DNA from: Cryptomeria japonica
Lineage: Eukaryota > Streptophyta > Pinopsida > Cupressales > Cupressaceae
DNA: 64,000 bases
Direction of reading: 5' to 3'
Assembly (NCBI RefSeq): GCF_030272615.1
Contig: NC_081409.1
Coordinates: 525,642,475 to 525,706,474 of the forward strand
Shown here one piece after another: positions 11,331-23,290 of this stretch. Position numbers and translations under genes: made by a program. Below the pieces are notes generated by a model. It was not told the DNA's origin, ran no database searches, and worked only from the letters and a program-made list of their open reading frames with translations. How positions within the stretch are numbered: the stretch's first letter is position 1; every line of letters starts with the position of its first letter.

Positions 11331-12111
11331 TGATGCAGGAGCATCCCCGGTCAATGAGAAATATTGCATCAACCAAAAATATTTCGTTTCAGTTTTGTTC
11401 TGTTCAAGTTCAGTGTTTTAGTTTCTGTGTTCTTCTAGTAGCTGGTTGCTTTTCATTGCGGATCAGATTTTCGGTCTCCAGGCATGTTCTTATTCTTAAT
11501 TCCAGATTCTCAGTCCATTTGGATTCTTTTCTAGTGAGACATTGCTTCCGGTTTGACTATTTTGGTTCCCAGAGCAGTTTTTGAGCTTAACGACTAATTT
11601 GTTGATTTCTTCTCGTGCAGAGCGATCTCTTGGTGTGTGGATATATTTGGGGTATTTCTCGATGATCCTGAGTCCTTAACCAACCTTCCTATTGATCTGC
11701 GCTCCTTGGTTTTTCTTTTTCAGAGAAATTTCCTTTCATTCTTGGGGCCGACCTATTTACATATTTCATTTTTCCTATTTTGGTGAATGTAATCTTTTGT
11801 GGCTGACCCAGATAGTTTCGGAGGGTATAAATATTGTTATATGAGATCCTTAGTAGGAAGTGAGAGGTTTATGAGTTCCTAGTTATGAGATTGATAATTC
11901 AGAGGTCTCTCAGAGATCCAGATGGATTGTATTCTGGCTTGTTAGCCTGCATGTAATCAGGTGATTACCGGATGATCTACGATGAATAAATGATGGTGCA
12001 GAAATCTAATTTTGTTATTTTTCAATGTATTGTTGTTGCATCTATTGTGTTACTCTTTTTGCATGATTTGGTTTGTTCTCTTTGAGGACCCACCAGATTA
12101 TGGCTGCACCA
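11331..12111 (+). repeat. 5' LTR of the TR-GAG-like element
   Basis: Starts TGATGCAGGAGCATCC and ends GGCTGCACCA; nearly identical to 14,196-14,975. TATAAATA at 11,826-11,833 is the likely promoter, placing U3 at about 500 bases. An 84-codon frame in the middle is a shadow of LTR sequence. Confidence 0.9.
11826..11833 (+). promoter_or_regulatory. TATA box in the 5' LTR of the TR-GAG-like element
   Basis: TATAAATA within GAGGGTATAAATATTG; the same box occurs in the second LTR at 14,700-14,707. Confidence 0.65.
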
Positions 12112-12113
12112 AG

Positions 12114-12124
12114 TGGTATCAGAG
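12114..12124 (+). other. Primer-binding site, initiator tRNA-Met type
   Basis: TGGTATCAGAG begins two bases after the LTR end. This is the standard plant retrotransposon site complementary to the 3' end of initiator tRNA-Met. Confidence 0.85.
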
Positions 12125-12317
12125 AAAGTTATGAACCGGTTGGTGGAAGACCTAGTTGCGAACCTTGAGGCATTCCTTTCGGTGGACATATCCTCGAGTG
12201 GAGGCAGGATGAAAGTGTGTTTAATAGATCGCCGAGTGTGAGGCAATTGAAACCAACAGTCAGATTTCTGAGTTGACGTAGTTCACTAGAGAAAAGGAGG
12301 AGATCCTTCCTAGAAGG

Positions 12318-13290
12318 ATGAACCCTTGGAGGGTAGAGCAGATGATGGAGGATTTCAAGATTGAGATGAGGAATGAGATCCAAAATGCATTGGCTAGTTT
12401 GCGGAGGAATCCAGAGTCTAAGGATGAATATAAAGAATCTAGAGAAGATCTTGAGGTGGAAGAGGCTGAAGGAACAAAAGATGGAAGTGAAGAAAGATTT
12501 GTGAGAGCAGTGGCACAAGCGAGTAAAACACATAAAGTGGAGATTTCAAACTTTTTCGAGATGTTGAATCCAAAGGATTTGATTGATTGGATCAGAGAGT
12601 TGGAGGACTACTTTGAGTTTGAGGATGTTAAGGACCCACAAAGGGTTAGGTTGGCACAAAATAAGTTGAAAGGGCATGCTTCCTTATGGTGGAAAGAGTT
12701 GCAGAGAGACAGAGTGGAGAATGGTGAAATGAAGATCACCCGGTGGAGATAGATGGTTGCGAGATTGAAGGCTAAGTTCATTCCGGGAGACTATGAGTTG
12801 GAGTTGTTCAAGAAGTTGTAGAACTTGAAACAAAGAAACATGACCATGAAAGAGTATACTGAGGAGTTCTACAAAGTAATGATTAGATCTGGACATAGAG
12901 AGATGGATAGAGAAAAGGTGGCGAGGTACATAAATGGACTTGCATTTAACATTAAAGATAAAATGAGTATGTTGAAGATTTACATAGTTGAGGAATCTTA
13001 CCAGTATGATTTGAAGGTTGAGGAGAAGGTGAGAAGAAGACAACAGAATAACCCTAGAGGGAAGGAGAGATTCAAGGGGAAGATGAGTACAAAGAGGTAG
13101 AGTGTTGAAGAATAATCAAAACCTAAGTGGAATAAAGAACTGGATCATAAAACACAGAGGAAAGGGAGTGGCAGTAGCAATAGAGAATTTTTGGGTAGAT
13201 GTTTCAAGTGTGGAGAAATTAGACAGATTTTATGAATGTAAGCAGGGAATGACAAGAAGTTGTGTGGTGAACGAGGATCAGGAAGCTGGA
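12318..13290 (+). pseudogene. Ty3/gypsy gag (capsid and nucleocapsid)
   Basis: Gag forms the virus-like particle of the element. From the ATG at 12318 the frame gives MNPWRVEQMMEDFKIEM, then LIDWIRELEDYFEFEDV and KLKGHASLWWKELQRDR, the retrotransposon gag core. After a stop at 12750 the same frame continues with MKEYTEEFYKVM and VARYINGLAFNIKD to a TAG at 13098. At about 13,198-13,245 a damaged CCHC knuckle appears (CFKCGEI, then a frame change, then RFYECK) with the His position reading Gln. Start chosen as the first Met before conserved sequence. Confidence 0.85.
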
Positions 13291-13407
13291 GTTACCAGAA
13301 CTAAATGTGCACCAGAGCAAGGAGAATCCCTTATGTTCAGAAGAGTTATGATGGAGTAGAGCAGTGAAGATACCAGACCTACTCAGAGAGGGAGTCTTTT
13401 CTGGACT

Positions 13408-13970
13408 ATGTGCAAATCATGTGGTACGTGTTGCAAGGTTATTGTCGATAGTGGAAGTACTGATAATTTGGTATCTGAGGATATGGTAGTGAAGCTTGGA
13501 TTGAAGAGGATTAAGCACCATTGTCCTTACAAGGTAAGTTGGTTACAAGATGATCAAAAGTTAGAAGTAAAAGAGCAGTGTTTGGTGAGTTTTAATAGTG
13601 GACCTTTTAGGGATGAGGTCTTGTGTGATGTTTAATCTATGAGTGCTTCTCATGTCTTGTTGGGAAGACCTTGGTAGTTTGATAGAGGAGCTATCTATGA
13701 CTGTAGAAGAAACCTGACCACTATTGAGAAGGATGGGAAAAAGTTCACATTGGATTCTTTGAAGGAGAAAGAGAAGGAAGTGAGGAATCTGAGTCTTGAA
13801 GAGAGTTGCAATAAGGAGAAACCGGTTGCTGAGGTTATACCGGAGGGTGGCATAGAATTGTAGAAGGGTCTGATAGATAAGTCTAATAGTAAGAAGATAT
13901 CAGATGGCAATAAGGTTATGGTGGTAGACCAAATGAAGTCTTATGGCGGTAATAAATTAGAGTTATAGAA
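13408..13970 (+). pseudogene. Retrotransposon aspartic protease
   Basis: The frame reads CKSCGTCCKVIVDSGSTDN, with the catalytic Asp at 13,447-13,449 in the D-S-G triad, then LVSEDMVVKLGL. After a stop it continues with SASHVLLGRPW, the second conserved block of Ty3-type proteases. The catalytic triad is kept, but stops truncate the protein. Lys/Glu-rich sequence follows. Instead of reverse transcriptase, a short stretch (about 14,040-14,150) leads straight into LTR 2. Confidence 0.83.
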
Positions 13971-14195
13971 AAAGGGAGCATCACTTAGAGACAATGTGTA
14001 GGTCTGAAGCAGGATAAAATAAATAAAGAGAGTCGGGAGTTAGAGAACTTGATTGAGGTTCTGGAGGAGCTAAGAAATAGGTTTGCAGATAAAGAAGATG
14101 TTTGGATCAGGAATGAGCATGGAGTCTATATCCCAAGTCATTTTTGGTGTTCATGAGTTGCCTCTCATGGAACATCTCTTTCTACCTTGGGTGTC

Positions 14196-14975
14196 TGATG
14201 TAGGAGCATCCCCGGTCAATGAAAAATCTTGCATCAACCAAAAATATTTCCTTTCAGTTTTGTTCTATTCAAGTTCAGTGTTTTAGTTTTTGTGTTCTTC
14301 CGATAGCTGGTTGCTTTTCGTTGTGGATCAGATTTTTGGTCTCCATGCGTGTTCTTATGCTTAATTCTAGATTCTCAGTCCATTTGGATTCTTTTCCAGT
14401 GAGACGTTGCTTCCGGTTTGACTGTTCTAGTTCCCCGAGCAGTTTTTGAGCTTAAGGCTAATTTGTTGATTTCTTCTCGTGCGGGGTGATCTCTTGGCGT
14501 GTGGATCTATTTCAGGTCTTGCTCAAAGATCTTGATTCCTTGGCCGACCTTCCTATTGATCCACACTCCTTGGTTGTTCTTTTCTGGAGGAATTTCCTTT
14601 CATTCTTGGGGCCGACCTATTTACACGTTTCATTTTCATGACTTGGTGAATGTAATCTTTTGTGGCTGACTCGGATATGTTCCAGAGGGTATAAATAATG
14701 TTATATGAGATCCTTAGTAGGAAGTGAGAGGTTTATGAGTTCCTTGTTACAGGATTGATAATTTGAAGGTCTCTCAGAGATCTAGATGAATTGTATTCTG
14801 GCTTGTTAGCTTGCATGTAACCGGTTGATTACCAGATGATGTATGATGAATATATGATGGTGTGGAAATCTTATTATGTTATTTTTCAATGTGTTGTTGT
14901 TGCTTCCGTTGTGTTACTCTTTCTGTATGATTTGGTCCATTCTCTTTGAGGACCCACTAGATTATGGCTGCACCA
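14196..14975 (+). repeat. 3' LTR of the TR-GAG-like element
   Basis: Starts TGATGTAGGAGCATCC and ends GGCTGCACCA, aligned over its length with 11,331-12,111. No strong polypurine tract is seen before it, consistent with decay or internal deletion. Confidence 0.9.
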
Positions 14976-14980
14976 AGATG
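14976..14980. repeat. Right target-site duplication (AGATG)
   Basis: Directly follows the LTR end GCTGCACCA and equals 11,326-11,330. Confidence 0.85.
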
Positions 14981-15155
14981 GATGTGAAAATATATGATAT
15001 GGATACATATAGATGGAAGAGATGATCTATCACAAATAGCGCTTGTTGCCAGGTTTTCACTACTTGCTTTTATTTCACTTTTTGATTGTTTTTGTATTTT
15101 TCTTTTGATCTTTTGATTTTTTTTATGTTTTTCTCCTATCCGTGCATTGGATAAC

Positions 15156-16260
15156 TCAGGTATATAAGTTTTTAAGATGCACACTTTTGATAGGTTTGTC
15201 AAACAGGTCCCCTTTTGATGTAGATAACTAATATGCTCCGGATCCATAAGCTGATATGATGAGAAAAGGACCTAGCCAATTTGGTTCAAACTCGCCCTTC
15301 TTTTCCCGATCCTGTTGATTGCAGGGATTTTATTTTAGGACCAAATCACTGATTTGAAATGCTCTTGGTTTTACTTTGTGATTGTATCTCTGACACATGC
15401 GTTGCTGATATGCTTTGAGATAATCAAAAGCACATTGTCGACGCTCATCTAGTAGCTCTAACTCTTGCAGTCTGTTTACCCGATATTCCTCATCTAAAAT
15501 GAGTCCCTTTAGTGATACTCAATGGAATATCAACCTCAATAGGTAGAATAGCCTCTGATCCATACATAAATAAGTATGGTGTTTCTCCTGTAGGTGTGCA
15601 GATGCTAGTTCTATAGGCCCATAATGCTGGGTTGAGTTGAACATGCCAATCATGACCACCTTTGTTCACTGTCTTTTTGAGGATTTTCAAGATGGTTTTA
15701 TTTGAGGCCTCCACTTGGACATTACCTTGTGTATAATATCATGTGTAGAAATGATACTAGATATGGAATCATTTGCATAGTTCTTTCACATCTTGATTCT
15801 TGAAAGGTCTTGCATTATCTATGATAATGGATCTAGGAATGACATACCGACAAATGAGATAATTCAGGATAAAAGAGGATATTTGTTTGCTGGTAACTGT
15901 AGTTGATGGGACGACCTCTATCCACTTTGTAATATACTCAGTGGCCGTGATGATAAAATTATGTCCATTTGATGAGGAAGGATGAACCTTGCCCACTAGA
16001 TCAAGTCCCCATTGAAAAAATGGCCATGATGTAGTGAAAGGTTGCAGCTCCTATGCTGGCGCATATATAAGATTACCATGGATTTGGCATTTTGGACATT
16101 TTTTGGAAAACTGATAATGATTCCTTTTCCATGGTCGGCCAATAATAGCCCATCCTTAGAAGTTTCTTGGCAAGAGTAGGACCACTTGAATGTGTGCCAC
16201 AAATACCTTTGTGAAGTTCATGCAAGGCGGTTTTAGATTTGTTACGATCAAGGCATCGAA
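15156..16260 (-). pseudogene. Tat integrase
   Basis: Integrase inserts the element's DNA copy into the chromosome. On the minus strand the order is a Zn-binding region (GICGTHSSGPT, RMGYYWPTMEKE), then the core with WGLDLVGKV (first Asp), VIPRSIIIDNARPF (second Asp) and QVEASNKTI (Glu), so the D,D,E residues are all present. LWAYRTSICTPTGETPYLF and GEFEPNWLGPF follow (C-terminal module), and the frame ends NSVHLKNLYT plus TGA at 15,158-15,156. Several frame changes and stops interrupt it. It is the last pol domain, as in all Ty3/gypsy elements. Confidence 0.87.
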
Positions 16261-16504
16261 GAAGAGTACCATCAAGACCTTAGCAGTAAAGTGTGTTAGT
16301 GGTTAGGGTATAATGGGTTTCTGAATGAATAAAGGTACATTTTTGGTTCTAGGATATATCTCATGGAAGGATATTGTCTTTTAGGTAAGTGTAGATATTT
16401 CCATAGAGGGGTGAGTCGGAACTGACTATGTGGCATATGACTTGAGATTCATAATTTTTGTAGGTAGGGGAAAATAATTGTTCCACCAGGAACTCATTAC
16501 AACT

Positions 16505-17260
16505 CTATTTGTCTGGTATTTGTAGGAGTGAGGCAATGGTTGCCATGGCGTCTGCAAATTTGTTGTCCAACCTTGGAATCTGTTCAAATTTTATGTCCAC
16601 AAAGAACTTCTTGAAATAATTCACCATGCATTCATAGGGCATCATCTTTTCGTCGTTTGTTTGATAGTCATCATTGACCTGATTAATGACCAATTATGAG
16701 TCTCCAAAGACTTTCAACTCTGTGATCTTCCAGTCAACATCCATTTTCATTCCTATGACTAGAGCTTCATACTCAAAAATGTTTTTTGTGCAAGGAAACA
16801 TCAATCTGTAAGATTTAGGAATAGTGTGTCCTTCTGCAGTGATGAATAGGATGTTGGATCCTAATCCTTGTTGTGTGTATGATCCATCAAAGTACAAGAC
16901 CCATGGTTTTGTTGATATTACAAGGATATCTGTATCAAAAAAAATCAACATGGATTGGATGAGTATTTTGTAATGGTGCTTTTGCTAGCTAATCATCGAT
17001 AGCTTGACCTTTGATAGCCTTTTTGTTTGTGTAGTGAATGTCAAACTTACTTAGAATCATCACCCATTTAGCTAACTTCCCTGTGAGAGCGGCTTTGCCG
17101 AGTAGATATTTTAATGGATCAATCTTTGCTACCAGTTTAATTGTGTGAGATAGCATATAGTGTTGAAACTTTTGAGAAGCAAATACCACTACCAAACAAG
17201 ATTTTTCAATGAATGTGTAGTTGAGCTCATAACCATTCGATTTCCTACTAATGTATTATA
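16505..17260 (-). pseudogene. Tat dual RNase H region
   Basis: Two RNase H domains follow RT. The first is the ordinary Ty3 domain: VVVFASQKFQHYMLSHTI and LAKWVMILSKFDIHYTNKK. The second, the additional RNase H typical of the Tat lineage, reads PWVLYFDGSYTQQGLGSN (Asp), FEYEALVIGMK (Glu), KVFGDS (Asp) and, after a stop, LDNKFADAMATIASL (final Asp), so all four acidic residues remain. RNase H removes the RNA strand during reverse transcription. Stops separate the pieces. The second domain is the main reason for the Tat assignment. Confidence 0.88.
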
Positions 17261-18400
17261 TTGCCCTTTCCTTGCCCACTGAATCCTATTGTGCAAACAA
17301 TGCCCCTAGTGATACCTCTATACCAGATATGTAAAGAATGAGAGGTTTTCCTTCTATTGGTGGTACCAAGATAGGTGGACTCATCAGTTATTGATTGAGT
17401 TGGTGGAATGATTCTTCACATCAATCTTCCCATATAAACAAAACATTCTTGTGGAGTAGATGAGTGAATGGAAGGCACTTGTCAGCTAGTTGAGAAATGA
17501 ATCTTCTTGTGGATTGTAGCCATCCTTGTAGAGATCTTAATTGATTGATATTTCTAGGAGGTGGCATCTCCATGATGGCTTGTACCTTTGCGGGGTCTAC
17601 CTTGATTCCTTTTTCTAAGACTATGTATCCCAAGAGTTTGTCAGATGTTACACCAAAGACACACTTTTAAGGATTCAGTCGTACATTGAATTGCTCTTGC
17701 CTTTCAAAGATTTTAACCAAAATATCCAGATGTCCTTCTCTTGAAAATGATTTGGCTAATAGGTCATCCACATAGTCTTCCATGAATGTGTGCATCATGT
17801 CATGAAAAATTATGGTCATTGCTCGTTGATAGGTTGCTCTTGCATTCTTTAAGCCAAAAGGAATAATATTCCAACAATAAGTATCCCATGGACATGCAAA
17901 TGCTATTTTATCTTGGTCTTCTGGTGCTATCTTAATTTTATTTTAGCATGAGAAACCATTCATGAGTGATAACATAACATGTCCTACTGTTAGATCTACA
18001 ATTGTGTCGATGTTGGGTAAAGGAAAGTCATCATTCAGACAAGTCTTGTTGAGATTCCTGAAGTCTGTACAAATTCTAATGCGTTTATCTTGTTTTCATA
18101 CAGGTACAATGTTAGAGATCCATTCCACATAATCTATAGGTTAGGTCAATCCTACATCAACTAACTTCTTCAGTTATGCTTTAACTAATATGGCAGCATG
18201 TGGGTACATTTTTCTTAGTTTCTGCTTGACGGGATTAGCTCCTGGATCCATAGATAAGTGGTGCATGATCAAATTTGGATCTACCCCTGGCATATCTATA
18301 TAGGACCAAGAAAATTTGATTTGCTTCTCTTTGAAGAACTTGGTGAAGTCAGGCCTTTCTTGTCCTATTAATGACTTTGCCAGATGTATGGTTCTTGCTG
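17261..18400 (-). pseudogene. Tat reverse transcriptase
   Basis: On the minus strand: KMYPHAAILVKA, then WISNIVPV, RICTDFRNLNKTCLNDDFP (near 18,000-18,080), NARATYQRAMTIIFHDMM, and MEDYVDDLLAKS with the catalytic YVDD at 17,774-17,763. GYIVLEKGIKVDPAKVQAI follows. The order and spacing are those of Ty3/gypsy RT. Catalytic Asps are intact, but nonsense codons (for example after HVMLSLMNGFSC) end the protein. Confidence 0.9.
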
Positions 18401-19373
18401 TTGTTTTAGTGTCGATGTTGATTGATTGAATTGGTTCAATAAAAATTGGTGATCTCTCCTGTTAATGTTCAGGAAGATTGTCAAGTCTTTCATCTTCTGG
18501 CACCTCAAAGTGGTTTTCACCAATGGATACGTCCTTTATTTTTACTTTTTTATGATCTAATATTGCCATTAAATGGTTTTCACCATTAGATCAATTTTTG
18601 ATTTTATTCATTTTGCGACTAAGAGACTTGGCACTCTCCTGATTGAGAAATTTGTTATGAGATTCGCTGGTGGAACATGTTTCCACATTCGCGGAACAAA
18701 GGTGTCAAACAATAGTGTCATCATCTGGGAATATAGGCATGTTGAGTTGTTCAGGTTGTTCCTAGTCTATGAGTTTAGGATGTATTAATGGGAAGGGATC
18801 ATCTAGAGAGTTAAGGTCTATAGCAGTGAGGGTCATGATGGATATGCTGTCAAAGTTTACATTAGTGAGGTCAAATTCTATGATGGTACCCTCTACAAGA
18901 TTGCCTATTTTGTAGTGACGCTGCTCGTTCTTACTGGCTTCGTAGATATGTTGTGGTCCAAATTCAAACGGTCTAGACCATGAGCCTTGTCCTTCATTAG
19001 GTGTATGTGTATATGTATGGATTATATCTACCTTAATGTCTTCAATTACATCAAAGAAAGTATCCCATTCATATTCATGTGAGTCCGTTTTAGAATTACT
19101 CTCTAGGACTCTATTGTTGTATGTAATGGGTATACCATTTGGTGAGAAGAATTTAGTCCTTACCTCTGTCTCTAAACTGACTTTCATGTCATTTGAATTA
19201 GGCTCCATACTAGGTTTCAATCTATGAATTTGTTTGTGAGAAGACTCCTCTCTTTGTATGGCCAACTCTTCTTGTTGTTTTTCATACTCTTATTCCTTGT
19301 GTTGGTGGATTGCCTCATTAGCTGCTTGTTGTTATGTTAATTCTTGTTTCTTTTGCTATCACCACATGGTTTC

Positions 19374-19640
19374 TTATTTTCGATCTTGTTGCCACGTAGA
19401 TTCTTGTTGTCGATTTTGTTGCCATGTAGATTCTTGTTGTTGGTTCAGTTGATCAGGTTGATGTTGATGATGTCCATATCCTAGTCCAGATTTGTCTTTG
19501 GCAAGTTGTGAGTGTGGTTGAATTGGTTCTATGATACCCTCTTGTTGTTTTCCAATAGGGCCTTTTCCCGAGTATCCCATTCTTTGCATGATTCTGAATC
19601 CTTTGCCATATTGCTTTGTTGGGAGAGTGGCACTTAACAT
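19374..19640 (-). pseudogene. G-patch domain between protease and RT
   Basis: Starting MLSATLPTKQYGKGFRIMQR, the frame contains GYSGKGPIGKQQEGI and KSGLGYG, a G-patch (Gly-rich RNA-binding motif) often seen in plant Ty3/gypsy pol. It continues into Gln/His-rich repeats, with a duplicated QQESTWQQ unit. A 167-codon frame of unknown function (18,762-19,265) lies between it and RT and appears to be the acidic spacer common to these polyproteins. Confidence 0.8.
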
Positions 19641-20089
19641 TGTTGCTTGTGTGTCCTCATAATCCTTGTATAACTAGTTTAAGATATCTTTGTCTTATGT
19701 TTGATCTACTAGTGTTCCTGCTTGAATGAACACACCATCAAACATTTTGATAGGTTGTGAAGATTGTTTTCTTGAAGTTGATGGTTGTCCATGAGACCTT
19801 GGAAAAATTGGCAATTTTGATAGACATAAGGATGATTCAAAAGAGTATTCTCCCATGCCTTTGTCCTTCAACTTCATAATTTTCTCTCAATCTATGGATA
19901 GATATTTGAGTTGATCTTGATTGTTTGATGATGTGGAAGTGAGGGCTTCCCTGTTATGTGGTAGAAGAACATTCTGAACTGCTTTGAGGTTATTTCAATA
20001 CTGGAAAGGATTAGTGTCTGCTGTAATGGAAATTTCCTATTCATCATATGGGAATTTCAAGCACTGATGATATGTGGATGGCACTGCTT

Positions 20090-20687
20090 GCATTTGATGG
20101 ATCCAAGGATGAACCAAAAGTATGTTGTAAGATAATTCTATGTCCAAGACATGACATAGAGAATTTGTCTAAACTGGTCCTACTTGAATAGGTAATACCA
20201 CAAGCCCTTTTGATGATCTTTCCTCATCATCATATGCTTTGATTGTTATCTTTTTCTTAGGATTAATGGTTGTTTCTGAGAAACACAATGCATGGATAAT
20301 TTTTAAAGTACATATATTTAGACTGACTCCTCAATATATTAGTACTCGATGTTTATAGACCAGGACTTCAATATGGAGTAGAGTATTATGTGGATGATTT
20401 AGAGAGATGTCATCATGTTCTGAAAATGATATATTATGATGCACAGTGAAATGTCCCACCATGGCTTGGAATCGATCAATATCAAGGTTATTTGGAACTG
20501 TAGTGTCAACAAGAGCCTTTTCCAAAATATCCTTGTGCGTGGGTGAGATCTTGAGAAGCTCTAATATGGATATGTGGACTGGTGTTTTCTTTAATTGATC
20601 TACCAAGCTATATTGAGCATCTGAAGGTGTTGTTTTTTTGGAGGTACTCCCTTTCAATACATATCTAGATTGGGCCCAGGTAGTCAC
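20090..20687 (-). pseudogene. Tat aspartic protease, active site lost
   Basis: The minus strand reads DQLKKTPVHISILELLKIS and DRFQAMVGHFTVHHNISFS, the region that precedes the Tat protease. The active site is HRVLIY, a stop, then GVSLNICTL; in related proteases this is an Asp-Gly-Gly/Ser-type triad, so the catalytic Asp is replaced by Tyr and the next codon is a stop. [13 protein letters not shown] follows, matching the second conserved block. The enzyme is dead on two counts, although RT, RNase H and integrase keep their catalytic residues. Confidence 0.78.
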
Positions 20688-20742
20688 ATTTACCAGGACA
20701 TGTTCTTGTTTGTCCTTGATCTTAGTGACATTGACTTGATTG

Positions 20743-22860
20743 TCAAATGCTGATATGTGAATGATAACATTGTTGTATACATGGTTGATATGACCCCTTT
20801 GTTGTTTGAGGATGATGACACACCTTTGTCATAATTTGGATTGGAGTTTTGAAGGCCTCATGATTATCATTAGTTTTGTGACCGTCTACTATTATGTCAC
20901 TGTTATCTAGAAAATTGTGAACCAAATTCTTCAGACTTAGAAAATCATTTGTGTGATGCCCTTTGTTTCTATTATATTCATCATAGTGCGCATCATTCCA
21001 CCATGATGGTTTGACTTAAGTCTCAAAATCCCTTGTCATGTTTGGAAATGTAATGAATTTATTTGCCAACAATTCTCAAAATGCTGATTCCAGGGTTTGT
21101 CCTAAAGGTGCGAACTTCCGTTGATATGGTGCCAGTTTTGTGTTAGTGTTGTTTCCTTGATTGTTTTTCCCTTGGTTTATGCTTCCTCGATTGTCCTTTC
21201 CTAGATTGTTGGTTCTTTTATTGGTATTTCCTTGAGTGTTGGTTGGTGTAGTAATACTGGATAAGTTTAATACTAGTTGTTTTGTTTTAATATTATTAGC
21301 GTCAACTACACCATCTTGATGACATTCTTGTTTCTTGTCCAAAATTTGAATTTGTTTGAGTTGTAGTAATTGATATTATAGTTGTTAATTGAAGAACTAG
21401 CACCTTATTTAGAGAACTTCAAAGTTCCCCTTTTGATTGAGGTTTCTTCTATCTGGATACCATTTTTGATCAACTTTTTGAAACTAGGTAGACATTGTAG
21501 TTTAAGTTGATATCTCATCTCGTCATTAAGATTGTCTATGAACATTTCCATTTTCTCTTTTTCAGGTATAGTGTGGGGATATCTAGAGATAAATCGTCTC
21601 CATCTTTGCAAGAACATAATGAATGATTCATTGTTCTTTTGTTTTGTGTTGCAAAGATCAAGCATGGTAACCTCATGTTGAATGTTATAAGAATATTGGG
21701 AAACAAAATTGTTTACTAACTCTTCAAATGATTTGATAGTAGGTGTGATTTTTCAAATCCATTCCATCGTTTGTCCCCCTAGGCTCCTTGGAAATAATCT
21801 CATCATGTACGTGTCATTGTGGGCAAACTGCAAGCTCATCGTGCAAAATTCCCTTATGTGATCATGGGGATCACTTTTACTATTGTATTTGTCATACTTT
21901 GGTATTTCGGAATTTGGTGGGAGTGGTGGCATGTTCAGACTTTGATCAAATGGATTAGGACAAATATCATCTAAGTAATATCAAGTGGTAGTTCCTTGTT
22001 GCATGTCTTCCATTTGTTGTTGAAGTGCTTGTGGTTGTTGTGTGAATGTAGTGAGAGGATTGTTTCTATTATTAGTATCCCGATGGTTGATGCCACCTTG
22101 ATTATTAGTGTCACCTTGATCATTGGTATTTTTATGATCATCCGTATTGCCATGATCAGTGTTAGAGGTGTGTACTCTTAATTTTGTCTTTTTGATGCTC
22201 TCAGTTTGTTTTAGTTGATCTGTGTCAAAATCCTTAGGGATTTTGATACCTTTGCTAGATAACAGGAGGAAGTATTTCTGTTTGTGGGTTTCGATGAGTT
22301 TCTCAAGAATTTTGTGTAGGCTAGGGTCTTGTTGTGCCTCTTTAATAACTTCATCTGTTATTTCTTCTTCATCCATATTTAGGTAGTTTTTCCAAGTGTT
22401 AACTTCTCTATGTCTCATGCTTGATTCTATCTCTTCGCCCCACTCAATGTTTTTATAGGATCATGTAGAAACTGACATGACTTAAGTTGATTCAATATGT
22501 GATTGGATCCTTAGGAAGATATTCTAAGTTGTTCTTTCCTCATTTGGTGAGGCGTTGAGAAAATGCCGACTTTTGTTCAAAAGCACATGCTTGTAAACTT
22601 TCCTCATCAAACTTAGTTATTTTACCACAAAGATAGTTATGAAAGCGGTGTAAGAAAGTATGGTGTTTTAGGAAGAGTTTACTATATATGTAGAGAAATA
22701 TCCTTCTCCTTAATATCTTCTCTTGGCTAGGTTGTCTCTTTTTCAAATCATTTTTCTGACGAAGATTCTTCCTATTTTGAGTAGTGGTCATACAAGTGAT
22801 CAAAGTTGACATTTGTTGATAGGATGATTTGATAACAAATACTTGGTTTTGAATACTCAA
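20743..22860 (-). pseudogene. Tat gag
   Basis: From about 22,860 an N-terminal basic stretch leads to MRHREVNTWKNYLNMDEEE (22,418), then an Asn/Asp/Thr-rich stretch (HGNTDDHKNTNDQGDTNNQ) and a Gln-rich segment. The gag core follows: YMMRLFPRSLGGQTMEWI, a stop, FVSQYSYNIQHEV, then MLDLCNTKQKNNESFIMFLQ (21,665). After an Asn-rich linker, YDEYNRNKGHHTND (near 20,960) takes the position of the Tat zinc-like motif, without clear cysteines. Four or more stops interrupt it. Gag would build the particle and package the RNA. Confidence 0.82.
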
Positions 22861-23154
22861 GGCTACTTATTTTTTAATAGAGGGGTTGATATGCCCCCTA
22901 GTTCATGAACAAGTGTGTTAAATGATATGGATAAAGTCCCCCGATGTGGAAACTTGATTTGACTAGCTTGAATACCTAACTAGGTATTTGATGTTGATAT
23001 TGAGTTGGATGAAAACTCATGATCACTATATTGATATATTTCTGAGTTTGGAAGATGAAAATCCATCTGTGATAATTGAAAATAAAATACCTCTTAGAAG
23101 GGTACTTAGATCTGTGTTTAGTTTCTAAGAATCTCTGCTGGATAAGTCTCCGAT

Positions 23155-23290
23155 TCAAATGCGCTAATCAAATGTGCTACATGATTGTTTAAGTGCACCA
23201 CAAGATTGTTCAAATGCACTAAAGTATTTGTTGAATGCGCTACTGGATGTTTAAGATGCGCCATTGTCTTTGTTGAATGCACTATTTTGT
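23155..23290 (-). repeat. TAGCGCATTTGA-type leader repeat, block 1
   Basis: On the minus strand: AGTGCATTCAA, GGCGCATCTTAA, TAGCGCATTCAA, TAGTGCATTTGA, GGTGCACTTAA, TAGCACATTTGA, TAGCGCATTTGA, spaced by about 20-30 bases. Confidence 0.7.

Larger units (their letters stand above)
11331..14975 (+). mobile_element. Nested LTR element with gag and protease only (TR-GAG-like), 3.6 kb
   Basis: Two LTRs of 781 and 780 bases bound an internal region of 2.1 kb, flanked by AGATG. A TGGTATCAGAG primer site follows LTR 1. The internal part codes for a Ty3/gypsy gag, a damaged zinc knuckle and an aspartic protease, and has no RT, RNase H or integrase core. It would therefore depend on proteins from other elements, as do the described TR-GAG elements. 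Whether it moved in this form or lost pol after insertion cannot be decided from one copy. It lies in the Tat spacer, so it is younger than the Tat insertion. Confidence 0.88.

Noticed and set aside
12129-12533. 134-codon minus-strand frame opposite gag
   Set aside because: Reverse shadow of the gag coding region; composition and position track the plus-strand gene.
18573-18788. 71-codon plus-strand frame opposite the Tat pol
   Set aside because: Shadow of the minus-strand polyprotein spacer between G-patch and RT.
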